The notes under the pieces are model-generated. The model saw nothing but the letters and a program-made list of their open reading frames with translations. It searched no databases and had not been told where the DNA came from. Positions 1-6,159 of a DNA stretch of 10,049 nucleotides are shown one piece after another (positions within the stretch are counted from its first letter, which is position 1; every line of letters begins with the position of its first letter). Both the position numbers and the translations under genes were made by a program. Source of the stretch: Nitrospirota bacterium (GTDB lineage: Bacteria > Nitrospirota > Nitrospiria > Nitrospirales > NS-4); the NCBI GenBank assembly GCA_005877525.1, contig VBON01000019.1:6853-16901 (forward strand), read 5' to 3'.

Positions 1-1
1 G

Positions 2-88
2 GATCACAATCCCGATGTGAGCGCGGCGGCTGCCCAGGCTCTGGATGCCTTGCAGGGAGGAGAACAAGGTGACGATCCGTGGAAATGA
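2..88 (+). CDS. C-terminal end of a HEAT-repeat-like protein (partial)
   Basis: An open frame enters from the left edge and ends at the TGA at 86-88, encoding 28 residues (it begins DHNPDVSAAAAQALDAL). The pattern of Asp-Asn-Pro-x-Val followed by an Ala/Leu helix resembles one HEAT (PBS-lyase type) repeat, a helical protein-protein interaction unit. The acidic tail ends in DDPWK. Its stop overlaps the start region of cheR, so the two are probably translationally coupled and in the same operon. Only the tail is visible, so the family call is an inference from one repeat-like helix. That the frame is coding is more secure than its family, because the overlap with cheR is typical of operons. Confidence 0.5.
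   Translation, partial: DHNPDVSAAAAQALDALQGGEQGDDPWK
66..72 (+). promoter_or_regulatory. Ribosome binding site for cheR
   Basis: AAGGTGA lies 6 bases before the GTG at 79 and 12 bases before the ATG at 85, so its spacing favours GTG. A stronger purine run, GGAGGAG at 56-62, is too far upstream (16 to 22 bases) to be ideal for either start. An in-frame TGA at 70-72 rules out any start further upstream. Confidence 0.4.
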
Positions 89-1041
89 GTGCCCCAACCT
101 TCGTCGGATTCCGAAATCTTATCTACGAAAAGAGCGGGATTTATTTTCCGGACAACAAGAAGTATGTCCTCGACTCGCGACTGGCCTCACGCCTCGCCGA
201 GCACAACTGCACGACCTTCGAAGAATACCTGGCACTGCTCAAGACCGACGCCTGGCGGGACAAAGAGCTTCCGGCCCTCTTCAATGCTGTGACGACCAAC
301 GAGACCTTTTTCTTCCGGGACCTTCCCCAGTTGCAGGCTTTCAACGATCTCATCCTTCCGGCCATGATCAAAGAAAACCAGGGAACGAAGCGCTTGAAAA
401 TCTGGAGTGCCGCCTGCTCCACCGGCGACGAGCCATTCACCCTGGCGATTCTCCTCCTGGAGCGGGGTCGGGAAGGGGCGGGTTCCTCGGGCAAGGAGCC
501 TGCCTTGGCAGGCTCGGGGCTGGCGGGTGCGATGACGCCAGGGGCGGGTGGGTGCAAAGGGGAAAAGGAATCTGTCTTGGCAGATTCCAGGGCGGGTGGG
601 TGCAACGGCGACCTGGGCGGGTGGAACGTCGAGGTCGCCGCCAGCGATATCAGCGAGGCTGCCTTGGGCAGCGCTCGGCGCGGCGCGTATGGACCCTATG
701 CGATGCGGCATGTGTCGCCTCCGTTGCTCAGTCGGTACTTCACGATGGAGGACGGACTCCACTGCGTGAAGCCCGAGGTGAAGCGGCTTGTGCGGTTCGC
801 CCATATCAATCTCTTCGACTCCGCGCGGGTCAAACTGATGAAGGGCATGGATATCATCTTTTGCCGCAACTGCCTGATCTACTTCGACGACAAGGCGAAG
901 AAGCGCGTCGTCGACAGCTTTTACGACTGTTTAAATCCACGGGGGTATCTCCTGATTGGCTTTTCGGAGTCCTTGCACAATGTAACACGGGCCTTCCACC
1001 CGATTTCCTCGCACAAGACCGTGGTCTACCAGAAGGTATAG
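79..1041 (+). CDS. cheR: Chemotaxis protein methyltransferase CheR, with an internal repeat-derived insertion
   Basis: CheR transfers methyl groups from S-adenosylmethionine to glutamates on chemoreceptors, raising CheA activity during adaptation, in the cytoplasm. The N-terminal helical domain (about residues 5-65) carries the family pattern SRLASRL, then TNETFFFRD. The SAM-binding segment is SAACSTGDEP, with T115, G116, D117 and E118. Later family landmarks are VEVAASDIS (about 184-192) and FCRNCLIYFD. Start: GTG at 79 fits the Shine-Dalgarno site; ATG at 85, two codons on, overlaps the previous stop and is a real alternative. At 320 residues the protein is longer than usual (E. coli CheR has 286). 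The excess is a Gly/Ala/Ser-rich stretch at about residues 132-180, between the helix after the SAM motif and the next beta strand. It is encoded by two copies of a hairpin/G-tract repeat. Flanking motifs remain intact and in frame, so the enzyme is probably functional, though activity is untested. Confidence 0.95.
   Translation: MEMSAPTFVGFRNLIYEKSGIYFPDNKKYVLDSRLASRLAEHNCTTFEEYLALLKTDAWRDKELPALFNAVTTNETFFFRDLPQLQAFNDLILPAMIKENQGTKRLKIWSAACSTGDEPFTLAILLLERGREGAGSSGKEPALAGSGLAGAMTPGAGGCKGEKESVLADSRAGGCNGDLGGWNVEVAASDISEAALGSARRGAYGPYAMRHVSPPLLSRYFTMEDGLHCVKPEVKRLVRFAHINLFDSARVKLMKGMDIIFCRNCLIYFDDKAKKRVVDSFYDCLNPRGYLLIGFSESLHNVTRAFHPISSHKTVVYQKV
493..562 (+). repeat. Hairpin plus G-tract repeat, copy A, inside cheR
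   Basis: A perfect 9-bp stem, GAGCCTGCC (496-504) with GGCAGGCTC (507-515), is closed by a TT loop. A G-rich tail follows, including GGGCGGGTGGGTGCAA at 542-557. Between them is a second stem, CTGGCG (520-525) with CGCCAG (536-541). The 16-base tail string recurs exactly at 590-605 and the hairpin recurs at 567-588. The unit is read through in frame as part of CheR (KEPALAGS to AGGCKG). Confidence 0.8.
565..608 (+). repeat. Hairpin plus G-tract repeat, copy B, inside cheR
   Basis: An 8-bp stem, GGAATCTG (567-574) with CAGATTCC (581-588), flanks TCTTGG. It is followed by AGGGCGGGTGGGTGCAA at 589-605. The hairpin lies 72 bases after copy A and the tail 48 bases after copy A's tail, both multiples of three, so the reading frame is kept. 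The encoded peptide KESVLADS (163-170) parallels KEPALAGS (139-146). A shorter G-rich echo follows at 614-624. Confidence 0.8.
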
Positions 1042-1057
1042 GGCTAAGGAGCGAGCG

Positions 1058-1423
1058 ATGCCAAAGCAAGCTTTAGTTGTGGATGATTGTGCGGTGACCC
1101 GCAAACTCGTGGCGCTCTATCTCAGGAAGGCGGGGTTTGGATCGGTACAGGCCGAGAACGGTCTGGAAGCCCTGGAAAAGCTTGCGCAAGCGGCGGTGGA
1201 CCTCGTGGTCACCGATTTGAACATGCCCAGAATGGACGGATTAGCTCTGACAAAATCGTTGCGGAGCGAGCCCCAATACGCGCGACTACCGATCGTGATG
1301 CTGACCACCGAGACGGAGGAGACTGAGCGCGCCAAGGGGATGGAAGCCGGAGTCTCGGCGTATTTGATCAAGCCGGTGACCCAGGAACTGTTGGACGAGG
1401 TTGTGAAAACATTAACGGCATAG
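1058..1423 (+). CDS. CheY-like single-domain response regulator
   Basis: This 121-residue protein is a lone receiver domain. Visible residues are the acidic pair D9/D10, the phospho-acceptor D53 (VVTDLNMPRMDG), T83, the aromatic switch Y102 and K105 (YLIKPV), so the full phosphorylation set is present. A Shine-Dalgarno AAGGAG at 1046-1051 sits 6 bases before the ATG. It lies between cheR and a second, more canonical cheY, so it is likely phosphorylated by the CheA encoded downstream. It has no output domain, and its sequence differs clearly from the neighbouring CheY. It could be a second motor-binding CheY, a phosphate sink that drains CheA, or a regulator of another target. The sequence does not decide between these. 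The receiver-domain call is secure; the specific role is inferred from position. Confidence 0.93.
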   Translation: MPKQALVVDDCAVTRKLVALYLRKAGFGSVQAENGLEALEKLAQAAVDLVVTDLNMPRMDGLALTKSLRSEPQYARLPIVMLTTETEETERAKGMEAGVSAYLIKPVTQELLDEVVKTLTA

Positions 1424-1456
1424 CCCAGGAAGACGCAGCGGAACACTCCGCTGGAT

Positions 1457-1462
1457 GGAGGA
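1457..1462 (+). promoter_or_regulatory. Ribosome binding site deciding the cheY start
   Basis: GGAGGA lies just inside the longest possible frame, which opens at an ATG at 1455. A ribosome using this site must start downstream: at ATG 1467 (4-base spacing) or ATG 1473 (10-base spacing). It therefore rules out 1455. With 1467 the numbering runs one residue ahead of E. coli CheY, which supports that choice. Confidence 0.6.
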
Positions 1463-1466
1463 ATGT

Positions 1467-1847
1467 ATGGCAATGAACCCGGAGATGAAGATCCTTGTCG
1501 TGGATGATATGTCCACGATGCGGCGGATCGTCAAAAACATTTTCAAGCAACTGGGCTTCACCAATATTGAAGAAGCGGAGAATGGAAAGGACGCGCTCGA
1601 CAAGCTCAAGGCTGCCAAGTTCGATCTGGTGGTCTCGGATTGGAACATGCCAGTCATGCCCGGAATCGAGCTCCTGAAAAACATCAGGGCGGACGCCGCC
1701 CTCAAACACATTCCGGTCCTTATGGTGACGGCGGAAGCGCAGCAGAGCAATCTCGTCGAGGCGATCAAAGCCGGGGTGAGCAATTATATTGTGAAGCCGT
1801 TCACGGCCGAGACCATCAAAGAAAAACTCGACAAGATCTTCGCCTGA
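1467..1847 (+). CDS. cheY: Chemotaxis response regulator CheY
   Basis: CheY is phosphorylated by CheA and diffuses to the flagellar switch (FliM/FliN) to change rotation. The 126-residue protein follows E. coli CheY closely (129 residues): LVVDDMSTMRRIVKN, D13/D14, acceptor D58 in VVSDWNMPVMPG, T88, Y107 and K110 in YIVKPF. Each key residue is one position beyond its E. coli counterpart (12/13, 57, 87, 106, 109). The start at 1467 is chosen from the GGAGGA at 1457-1462; 1473 is possible. cheZ follows 23 bases later, the usual pairing of CheY with its phosphatase, so this copy rather than the preceding CheY-like protein is the likely motor signal. Confidence 0.96.
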   Translation: MAMNPEMKILVVDDMSTMRRIVKNIFKQLGFTNIEEAENGKDALDKLKAAKFDLVVSDWNMPVMPGIELLKNIRADAALKHIPVLMVTAEAQQSNLVEAIKAGVSNYIVKPFTAETIKEKLDKIFA

Positions 1848-1870
1848 AGATAGACGCAAGAAAGGGAATC

Positions 1871-2533
1871 ATGCTACGGAATGCGAAACCCTCGCCACGG
1901 ACTGCTGAGAAGGCCGGCAGAACTGTCCACACCGGGCAGCGACAGCGGCCGCTTCCTTCCGACAAAACGCTCTATAACAGACTGGGCGAGCTTGCTCGAT
2001 TTATCGATGAGACGATGCGGAAACTCGGCGAACTGACGACTCCGCTCGCCGGCAGCACGAGCCATTTACCACAGGCCAGCCAGGCGCTGACAGATCTCGT
2101 CACCATGACTGAAGAGGGCACGCATAGAGTTATGGACTTGACCGAGGTTCTTCTTGAAAACCACAAGCGGTTCAGCGCAGGCCTGAACGTCATTCAGGTC
2201 TCCCTGGCCGAATCGGAGCAGGACTATGTGGGAGTCGTGGCACAGGCCGCCGGTCTCACCGAAATGGTCGCCGCGAACCAGAAGGCCTTGTTGGATATTC
2301 TGACGACCCTTTCCTTTCAGGATCTCGTTGGCCAACGAATCAAGAAGGTGGTGGATATTCTCGCGAAAGTGCAAACGCGGTTGCTGGACCTCGTCGTCCA
2401 CTTCGGGGAGCGGAGTGTTTCGAAAGATGCAGACACGGGAAGCGCTGTCGTGCTCTTAAAGGAGTTGGAACAAGTGAAGACTTCTATTAAGCAAGATGTC
2501 GTAGACGAACTGCTGAAGCAGCACGGATTCTGA
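1871..2533 (+). CDS. cheZ: CheY-P phosphatase CheZ
   Basis: CheZ speeds dephosphorylation of CheY-P and so ends the motor signal. The 220-residue, mostly helical protein is close to E. coli CheZ in length (214). The catalytic motif is LSFQDLVGQRIKKV, with D151 and Q155 matching E. coli D143 and Q147; the glutamine positions the attacking water. The C-terminal peptide VDELLKQHGF resembles the E. coli CheY-binding tail (VDDLLDSLGF), including the final Gly-Phe. The frame is open upstream into cheY, but the ATG at 1871, preceded by AAAGGGA at 1861-1867, is the first usual start codon; the spacing is short. About 40 N-terminal residues are basic and probably disordered. Position directly between cheY and cheA supports the call. 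Confidence 0.93.
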   Translation: MLRNAKPSPRTAEKAGRTVHTGQRQRPLPSDKTLYNRLGELARFIDETMRKLGELTTPLAGSTSHLPQASQALTDLVTMTEEGTHRVMDLTEVLLENHKRFSAGLNVIQVSLAESEQDYVGVVAQAAGLTEMVAANQKALLDILTTLSFQDLVGQRIKKVVDILAKVQTRLLDLVVHFGERSVSKDADTGSAVVLLKELEQVKTSIKQDVVDELLKQHGF

Positions 2534-2564
2534 AAGAGCGTAACCAAGAAGGAGCGACCGGGTT

Positions 2565-4415
2565 ATGGCAGACGATGCGATGAACGACGAGATGAAAGAG
2601 ATCGTCCAGGATTTTCTGGTCGAATCGCAGGAAGTGCTCGATGGGCTGGACCAGCGTTTTGTGGCGCTCGAAAAGAACCCCGATGATGCGGATCTTCTCA
2701 ATGAAATCTTCCGGGCTGCGCACAGCATGAAAGGCTCTGCAGGATTTCTAGGCTTCACGCGGCTGGTCGACGTGGCGCATCACGCGGAAAGCATCTTGAA
2801 CAAGATGCGGCAGCATGAGATGGCCGTGGAGAGATCGGTTGTCGATACGATCTTGGAGGCGGTTGACGTGATCAAGCTCTTGATGAAGGACATCAAGGAG
2901 ACCGGCACCGATGCGCACGTGGATGTCTCCGCCATGTCGGCCAAACTTGCGGCGGTGCTGCAGCGGCCGGCGAGCCCCGGAACTCCGGCTCAAACGCCGG
3001 CCTCGGCGTCAGCGCCAGAGCCACCCCCAAAGTTGGGCGCGATTCTTATCGAAGAAGGCGCACTGTCTTCGGAGCAGCTCTCCGAAGCCCTGGCGAAACA
3101 GGATGCGAGTCCCTTGCTCGGAGAAATTCTGGTACGAGACAAAGTTGTCGCCGAGGAGGTGCTGGACAAAGCCCTCAAAAAGCAAGGCCCCAAGCCTGGC
3201 GCGGAGGGAGATCAGACTATTCGGGTCGAGACGCGGCGTCTGGATCAGGTCATGAACCTTGTAGGTGAGCTCGTGCTGGGGCGAAATCGCATGATGAAGT
3301 TGTGCACCGGATTGGAACAATCCCACGAGGCCGATCCGCTGGTGCGGGAACTCGCGGAGACCATCGGCCAGCTGGACCTTGTGACAAGCGATCTGCAGAC
3401 CGCTGTCATGAAGACCCGCATGCTCCCGATGCGCAAGGTGCTCGGCAAGTTCCCTCGGATGGTTCGGGACCTTGCGAATAAGGTTGGCAAGAAAGTGGGA
3501 CTGGAGTTGGTCGGCGAAGATACAGAGCTGGACAAGTCCGTGATCGAGGAGATCGGAGACCCGCTGGTTCATCTCATCCGAAACGCGATTGATCACGGCG
3601 TGGAAACGCCGGAAGAACGTCGGGCATCCGGGAAGCTCGAGCAAGGGACGATCCGGTTGGAGGCTGCTCAAGAGGGGGACCGCATTGTCATCAGGATTTC
3701 CGATGACGGCCGCGGTATCCCCGTGGAGAAGGTCAAGGCCAAGGCAATCTCCCGCGGTTTGGTCACGCCGCAGGAGATCTCCACGTGGGGCCGCCGCGAG
3801 ATCATCAACTTGATTTTCCAGCCGGGATTCAGCACGGCCGAAAAGGTTACAGACGTCTCGGGACGGGGCGTGGGCATGGATGTGGTGCGCACCAATATCA
3901 GCCGGATCAACGGCACGGTGGAAGTGGACACCGATGAAGGTCATGGTTCCACGGTGACCATCAAACTGCCGCTGACGATCGCGATCATTCAGGCGCTCAT
4001 GGTCGCGGTCGAGCGCCGGGTGTTCGCCATTCCGTTGACCTCGGTGGTCGAGGCGGTCAAGCTGAGTCCCGGCGACCTCAAGACGATCAATGGCCGGGAG
4101 GTCCTGACGCTCCGCGATCACGTCTTGCCGCTCTTGCGGCTGAGCACCATGTTCGAGATCCCCATGCAGAAGGATCCCGCTGAGCTTGGCTATGTGGTCG
4201 TGGTGGCGGTCTGCGAGCGGCGGTTCGGAATCATGGTGGACCGTTTACACGCTCAGGAGGAAGTAGTGATCAAGTCGCTTGGCGATTTGCTCGGGGAGAT
4301 TACGGGAGTCGCCGGAGCCACGATCACCGGAGAAGGCAAAGTAGTCTTAATTTTGGATATGGCGGAACTGGTGCAGGCAATGCACCCCGTGGGCGTTCTG
4401 TTGAACGCACGGTAA
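2565..4415 (+). CDS. cheA: Chemotaxis histidine kinase CheA with a GspE/MshEN-like middle domain
   Basis: CheA autophosphorylates in receptor arrays and passes phosphate to CheY and CheB. Domain order: HPt/P1 at about 8-115, with phospho-acceptor H53 in AAHSMKGSAGFLGF; a Pro/Ala linker at about 130-155; a helical repeat at 156-207; P3 dimerisation from about 217 (RLDQVMNLVGELVLGRNRM); the ATPase P4 with N box N340 (HLIRNAIDHGVE), G1 box DDGRGIP (380-386) and G2 box GRGVGMDVV (433-441); and the CheW-like P5 from about 485 to the end. All catalytic boxes are intact. The usual CheY-binding P2 domain is not recognisable. In its place are two 24-residue motifs of the LGxxLxxxGxxxxxxLxxALxxQ type found in GspE/PilB/MshE N-termini. 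Length is 616 against 654 in E. coli. AAGGAG at 2549-2554 serves the ATG. Confidence 0.97.
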   Translation: MADDAMNDEMKEIVQDFLVESQEVLDGLDQRFVALEKNPDDADLLNEIFRAAHSMKGSAGFLGFTRLVDVAHHAESILNKMRQHEMAVERSVVDTILEAVDVIKLLMKDIKETGTDAHVDVSAMSAKLAAVLQRPASPGTPAQTPASASAPEPPPKLGAILIEEGALSSEQLSEALAKQDASPLLGEILVRDKVVAEEVLDKALKKQGPKPGAEGDQTIRVETRRLDQVMNLVGELVLGRNRMMKLCTGLEQSHEADPLVRELAETIGQLDLVTSDLQTAVMKTRMLPMRKVLGKFPRMVRDLANKVGKKVGLELVGEDTELDKSVIEEIGDPLVHLIRNAIDHGVETPEERRASGKLEQGTIRLEAAQEGDRIVIRISDDGRGIPVEKVKAKAISRGLVTPQEISTWGRREIINLIFQPGFSTAEKVTDVSGRGVGMDVVRTNISRINGTVEVDTDEGHGSTVTIKLPLTIAIIQALMVAVERRVFAIPLTSVVEAVKLSPGDLKTINGREVLTLRDHVLPLLRLSTMFEIPMQKDPAELGYVVVVAVCERRFGIMVDRLHAQEEVVIKSLGDLLGEITGVAGATITGEGKVVLILDMAELVQAMHPVGVLLNAR

Positions 4416-4431
4416 CGCAAGGAGGCGGGTC

Positions 4432-6117
4432 ATGAAGATGCGAGATTTTTCAATAGGGGTGCGCGTGGGAGGCGGGTTCGGCCTCCTGGTCTGCGTGGTG
4501 ACGGTGATGGCGGTCTTAGGGTGGATCGGCATCGCCACCGTCCAGGACAACTTTCGGACGCTCTATGTGGGCTATACCTCGGGCGTCATTGATCTCGCTC
4601 GTATCCGGGCGGACCTCGGCCGATACCGCGCGCTCATGCTTGAGGCGGCTGGGGCCCCCAACAAGAACGAGTACGAGGGGACGGCGACGAAGCTCGGGCC
4701 GATGCGGGAGAGCATGGACAAGGCCATCGCCGACTATGGTTCACGGGCCCTGAAAGTGTCCAAGAGTGGCCGGAGCGAGGCCGAGGACCTCAAGAAGTTC
4801 AAAGCCTTCTTAGAAGACTACTTCAAGAACGAGGCCGGCATTCGGAGCACGCTCACCGACGCCTTTGCTCTTCCGGATCCGGACATGCAACTGCAGATGC
4901 GTAACCTAGCGGGGACGAGCATCCGTACCGACGGCGCGGCGAAACTCAATGCGGCATCGGACAAATTCGACGAACTGCTGAAGACTGTCGGAGAAGTCGC
5001 CAAGGATCTGCACGAGGATGGTGTGAGCGCGGCCCAGAGCTCGAAGAAAGTACTGCTGGTTGGATTGACCCTGGCCCTGCTTCTTGCCGGCGGCATCAGC
5101 TACGTCATCGCGCGCAGTGTCGTGAATCCGATCAAGATGGTCAACGCCGCGCTGGAAGACATCGCAGAGGGAGACGGCGACCTGACCAAGCGCCTGCCTG
5201 TCGAAGGCAAGGACGAGGTGGGGCAGCTCTGCAAGATCTTCAACCGGTTTGTAGACAAGCTGCACGACAGCATCGCGCACGTGGCGACCACGACGGCGTC
5301 TCTTGCGGCAGCATCAGAACAGCTGTCGGTGAACACCGCGCAGCTTGCCAAGGGCGGCCAGGAACAGGCGCAGCAGGCCACGCAGGCCGCCGCAGCGGTC
5401 GAACAGATGTCGGCGACCGTGACCGAAATGGCGAAAAATGCGCAGGGCGTGGCCTCCACGGCGCAACAAGCGAACCAGGCCGCGGGCCAGGGCAATGAGG
5501 TGGTGGTCGGGTCGATCGCGGGCATGACGAGGCTCGCAGAGACGGTCCGCGCGTCCGCAAGCCGCATTCAGTCGCTTGGAAAGCGCTCTGACGAAATCGG
5601 AGAAATTGTGAAGGTCATCGAGGATATCGCGGACCAGACGAATCTGCTCGCATTGAATGCGGCGATCGAGGCGGCACGGGCCGGAGAGCAAGGCCGCGGC
5701 TTTGCGGTGGTTGCGGACGAGGTTCGGAAGCTGGCTGAACGCACGACCAAGGCGACCAAAGAAATCGCCGATACGATCCGGACGATCCAAAGCGACACGA
5801 CCATGGCGGTGGAATCGATGGAAACCGGCACGCACGAAGCCCAAGAGGGCATGGCGTTGGTCAACAAGGCTGGAGAGCGGCTCAGTGAGATCGTCGGCGC
5901 GGTCCAGAGTGTGACCGGCATGGTGCAGCAGATTGCTGCGGCGATCGAGGAGCAGTCCACGGCGACCGAACAGATCGCGGGCAACATCGAGGCGGTGGCG
6001 TCGGTGAGCAAGCGTAGTGAAGGCGGGTTGGGACAGGTGACCCAAGCCACGACGGAATTGGCTCGCATGGCGGGAGAGCTGCAGGCGGTGGTCGGCGGCT
6101 TCAAGCTGAAGGGATAG
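4432..6117 (+). CDS. Methyl-accepting chemotaxis protein (transmembrane chemoreceptor)
   Basis: This receptor senses a signal outside the inner membrane and controls CheA. The 561 residues run: short cytoplasmic start; TM1 at about 12-34; a periplasmic region of about 170 residues, predicted all-helical and resembling the four-helix-bundle MCP sensor; TM2 at about 207-227 (VLLVGLTLALLLAGG); a HAMP linker around P233 to about 280; and a long coiled-coil signalling domain. The hairpin tip, at about 400-420, contains DQTNLLALNAAIEAARAGE, the near-invariant CheA/CheW contact. Gln/Glu-rich helices on each side (about 300-345 and 490-520) are likely methylation regions for CheR and CheB. There is no C-terminal NWETF-type pentapeptide tether. 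AAGGAGG at 4419-4425 gives a strong start 17 bases after cheA. The ligand cannot be told from sequence. Confidence 0.95.
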   Translation: MKMRDFSIGVRVGGGFGLLVCVVTVMAVLGWIGIATVQDNFRTLYVGYTSGVIDLARIRADLGRYRALMLEAAGAPNKNEYEGTATKLGPMRESMDKAIADYGSRALKVSKSGRSEAEDLKKFKAFLEDYFKNEAGIRSTLTDAFALPDPDMQLQMRNLAGTSIRTDGAAKLNAASDKFDELLKTVGEVAKDLHEDGVSAAQSSKKVLLVGLTLALLLAGGISYVIARSVVNPIKMVNAALEDIAEGDGDLTKRLPVEGKDEVGQLCKIFNRFVDKLHDSIAHVATTTASLAAASEQLSVNTAQLAKGGQEQAQQATQAAAAVEQMSATVTEMAKNAQGVASTAQQANQAAGQGNEVVVGSIAGMTRLAETVRASASRIQSLGKRSDEIGEIVKVIEDIADQTNLLALNAAIEAARAGEQGRGFAVVADEVRKLAERTTKATKEIADTIRTIQSDTTMAVESMETGTHEAQEGMALVNKAGERLSEIVGAVQSVTGMVQQIAAAIEEQSTATEQIAGNIEAVASVSKRSEGGLGQVTQATTELARMAGELQAVVGGFKLKG

Positions 6118-6159
6118 CCGACGGATGCGTGCTGATTTGAACAGAAGGGATTTTGTCTG

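Noticed and set aside
45..1076. 343-residue frame on the + strand over cheR
   Set aside because: It overlaps cheR throughout in another frame, is rich in Arg/Gly/Gln as expected of a GC-rich shadow, and shows no domain. The cheR frame has clear CheR motifs.
1455..1466. Upstream ATG as the cheY start
   Set aside because: The Shine-Dalgarno GGAGGA lies at 1457-1462, after this ATG, so translation must start at 1467 or 1473.
3009..4121. 370-residue frame on the minus strand opposite cheA
   Set aside because: A shadow of cheA codon bias: no motif, no ribosome binding site, rich in His/Asp/Arg. The cheA frame is certain.
5314..6045. 243-residue frame on the minus strand opposite the MCP
   Set aside because: An antisense shadow of the strongly conserved MCP signalling domain; Arg/Leu/His-rich with no recognisable fold.
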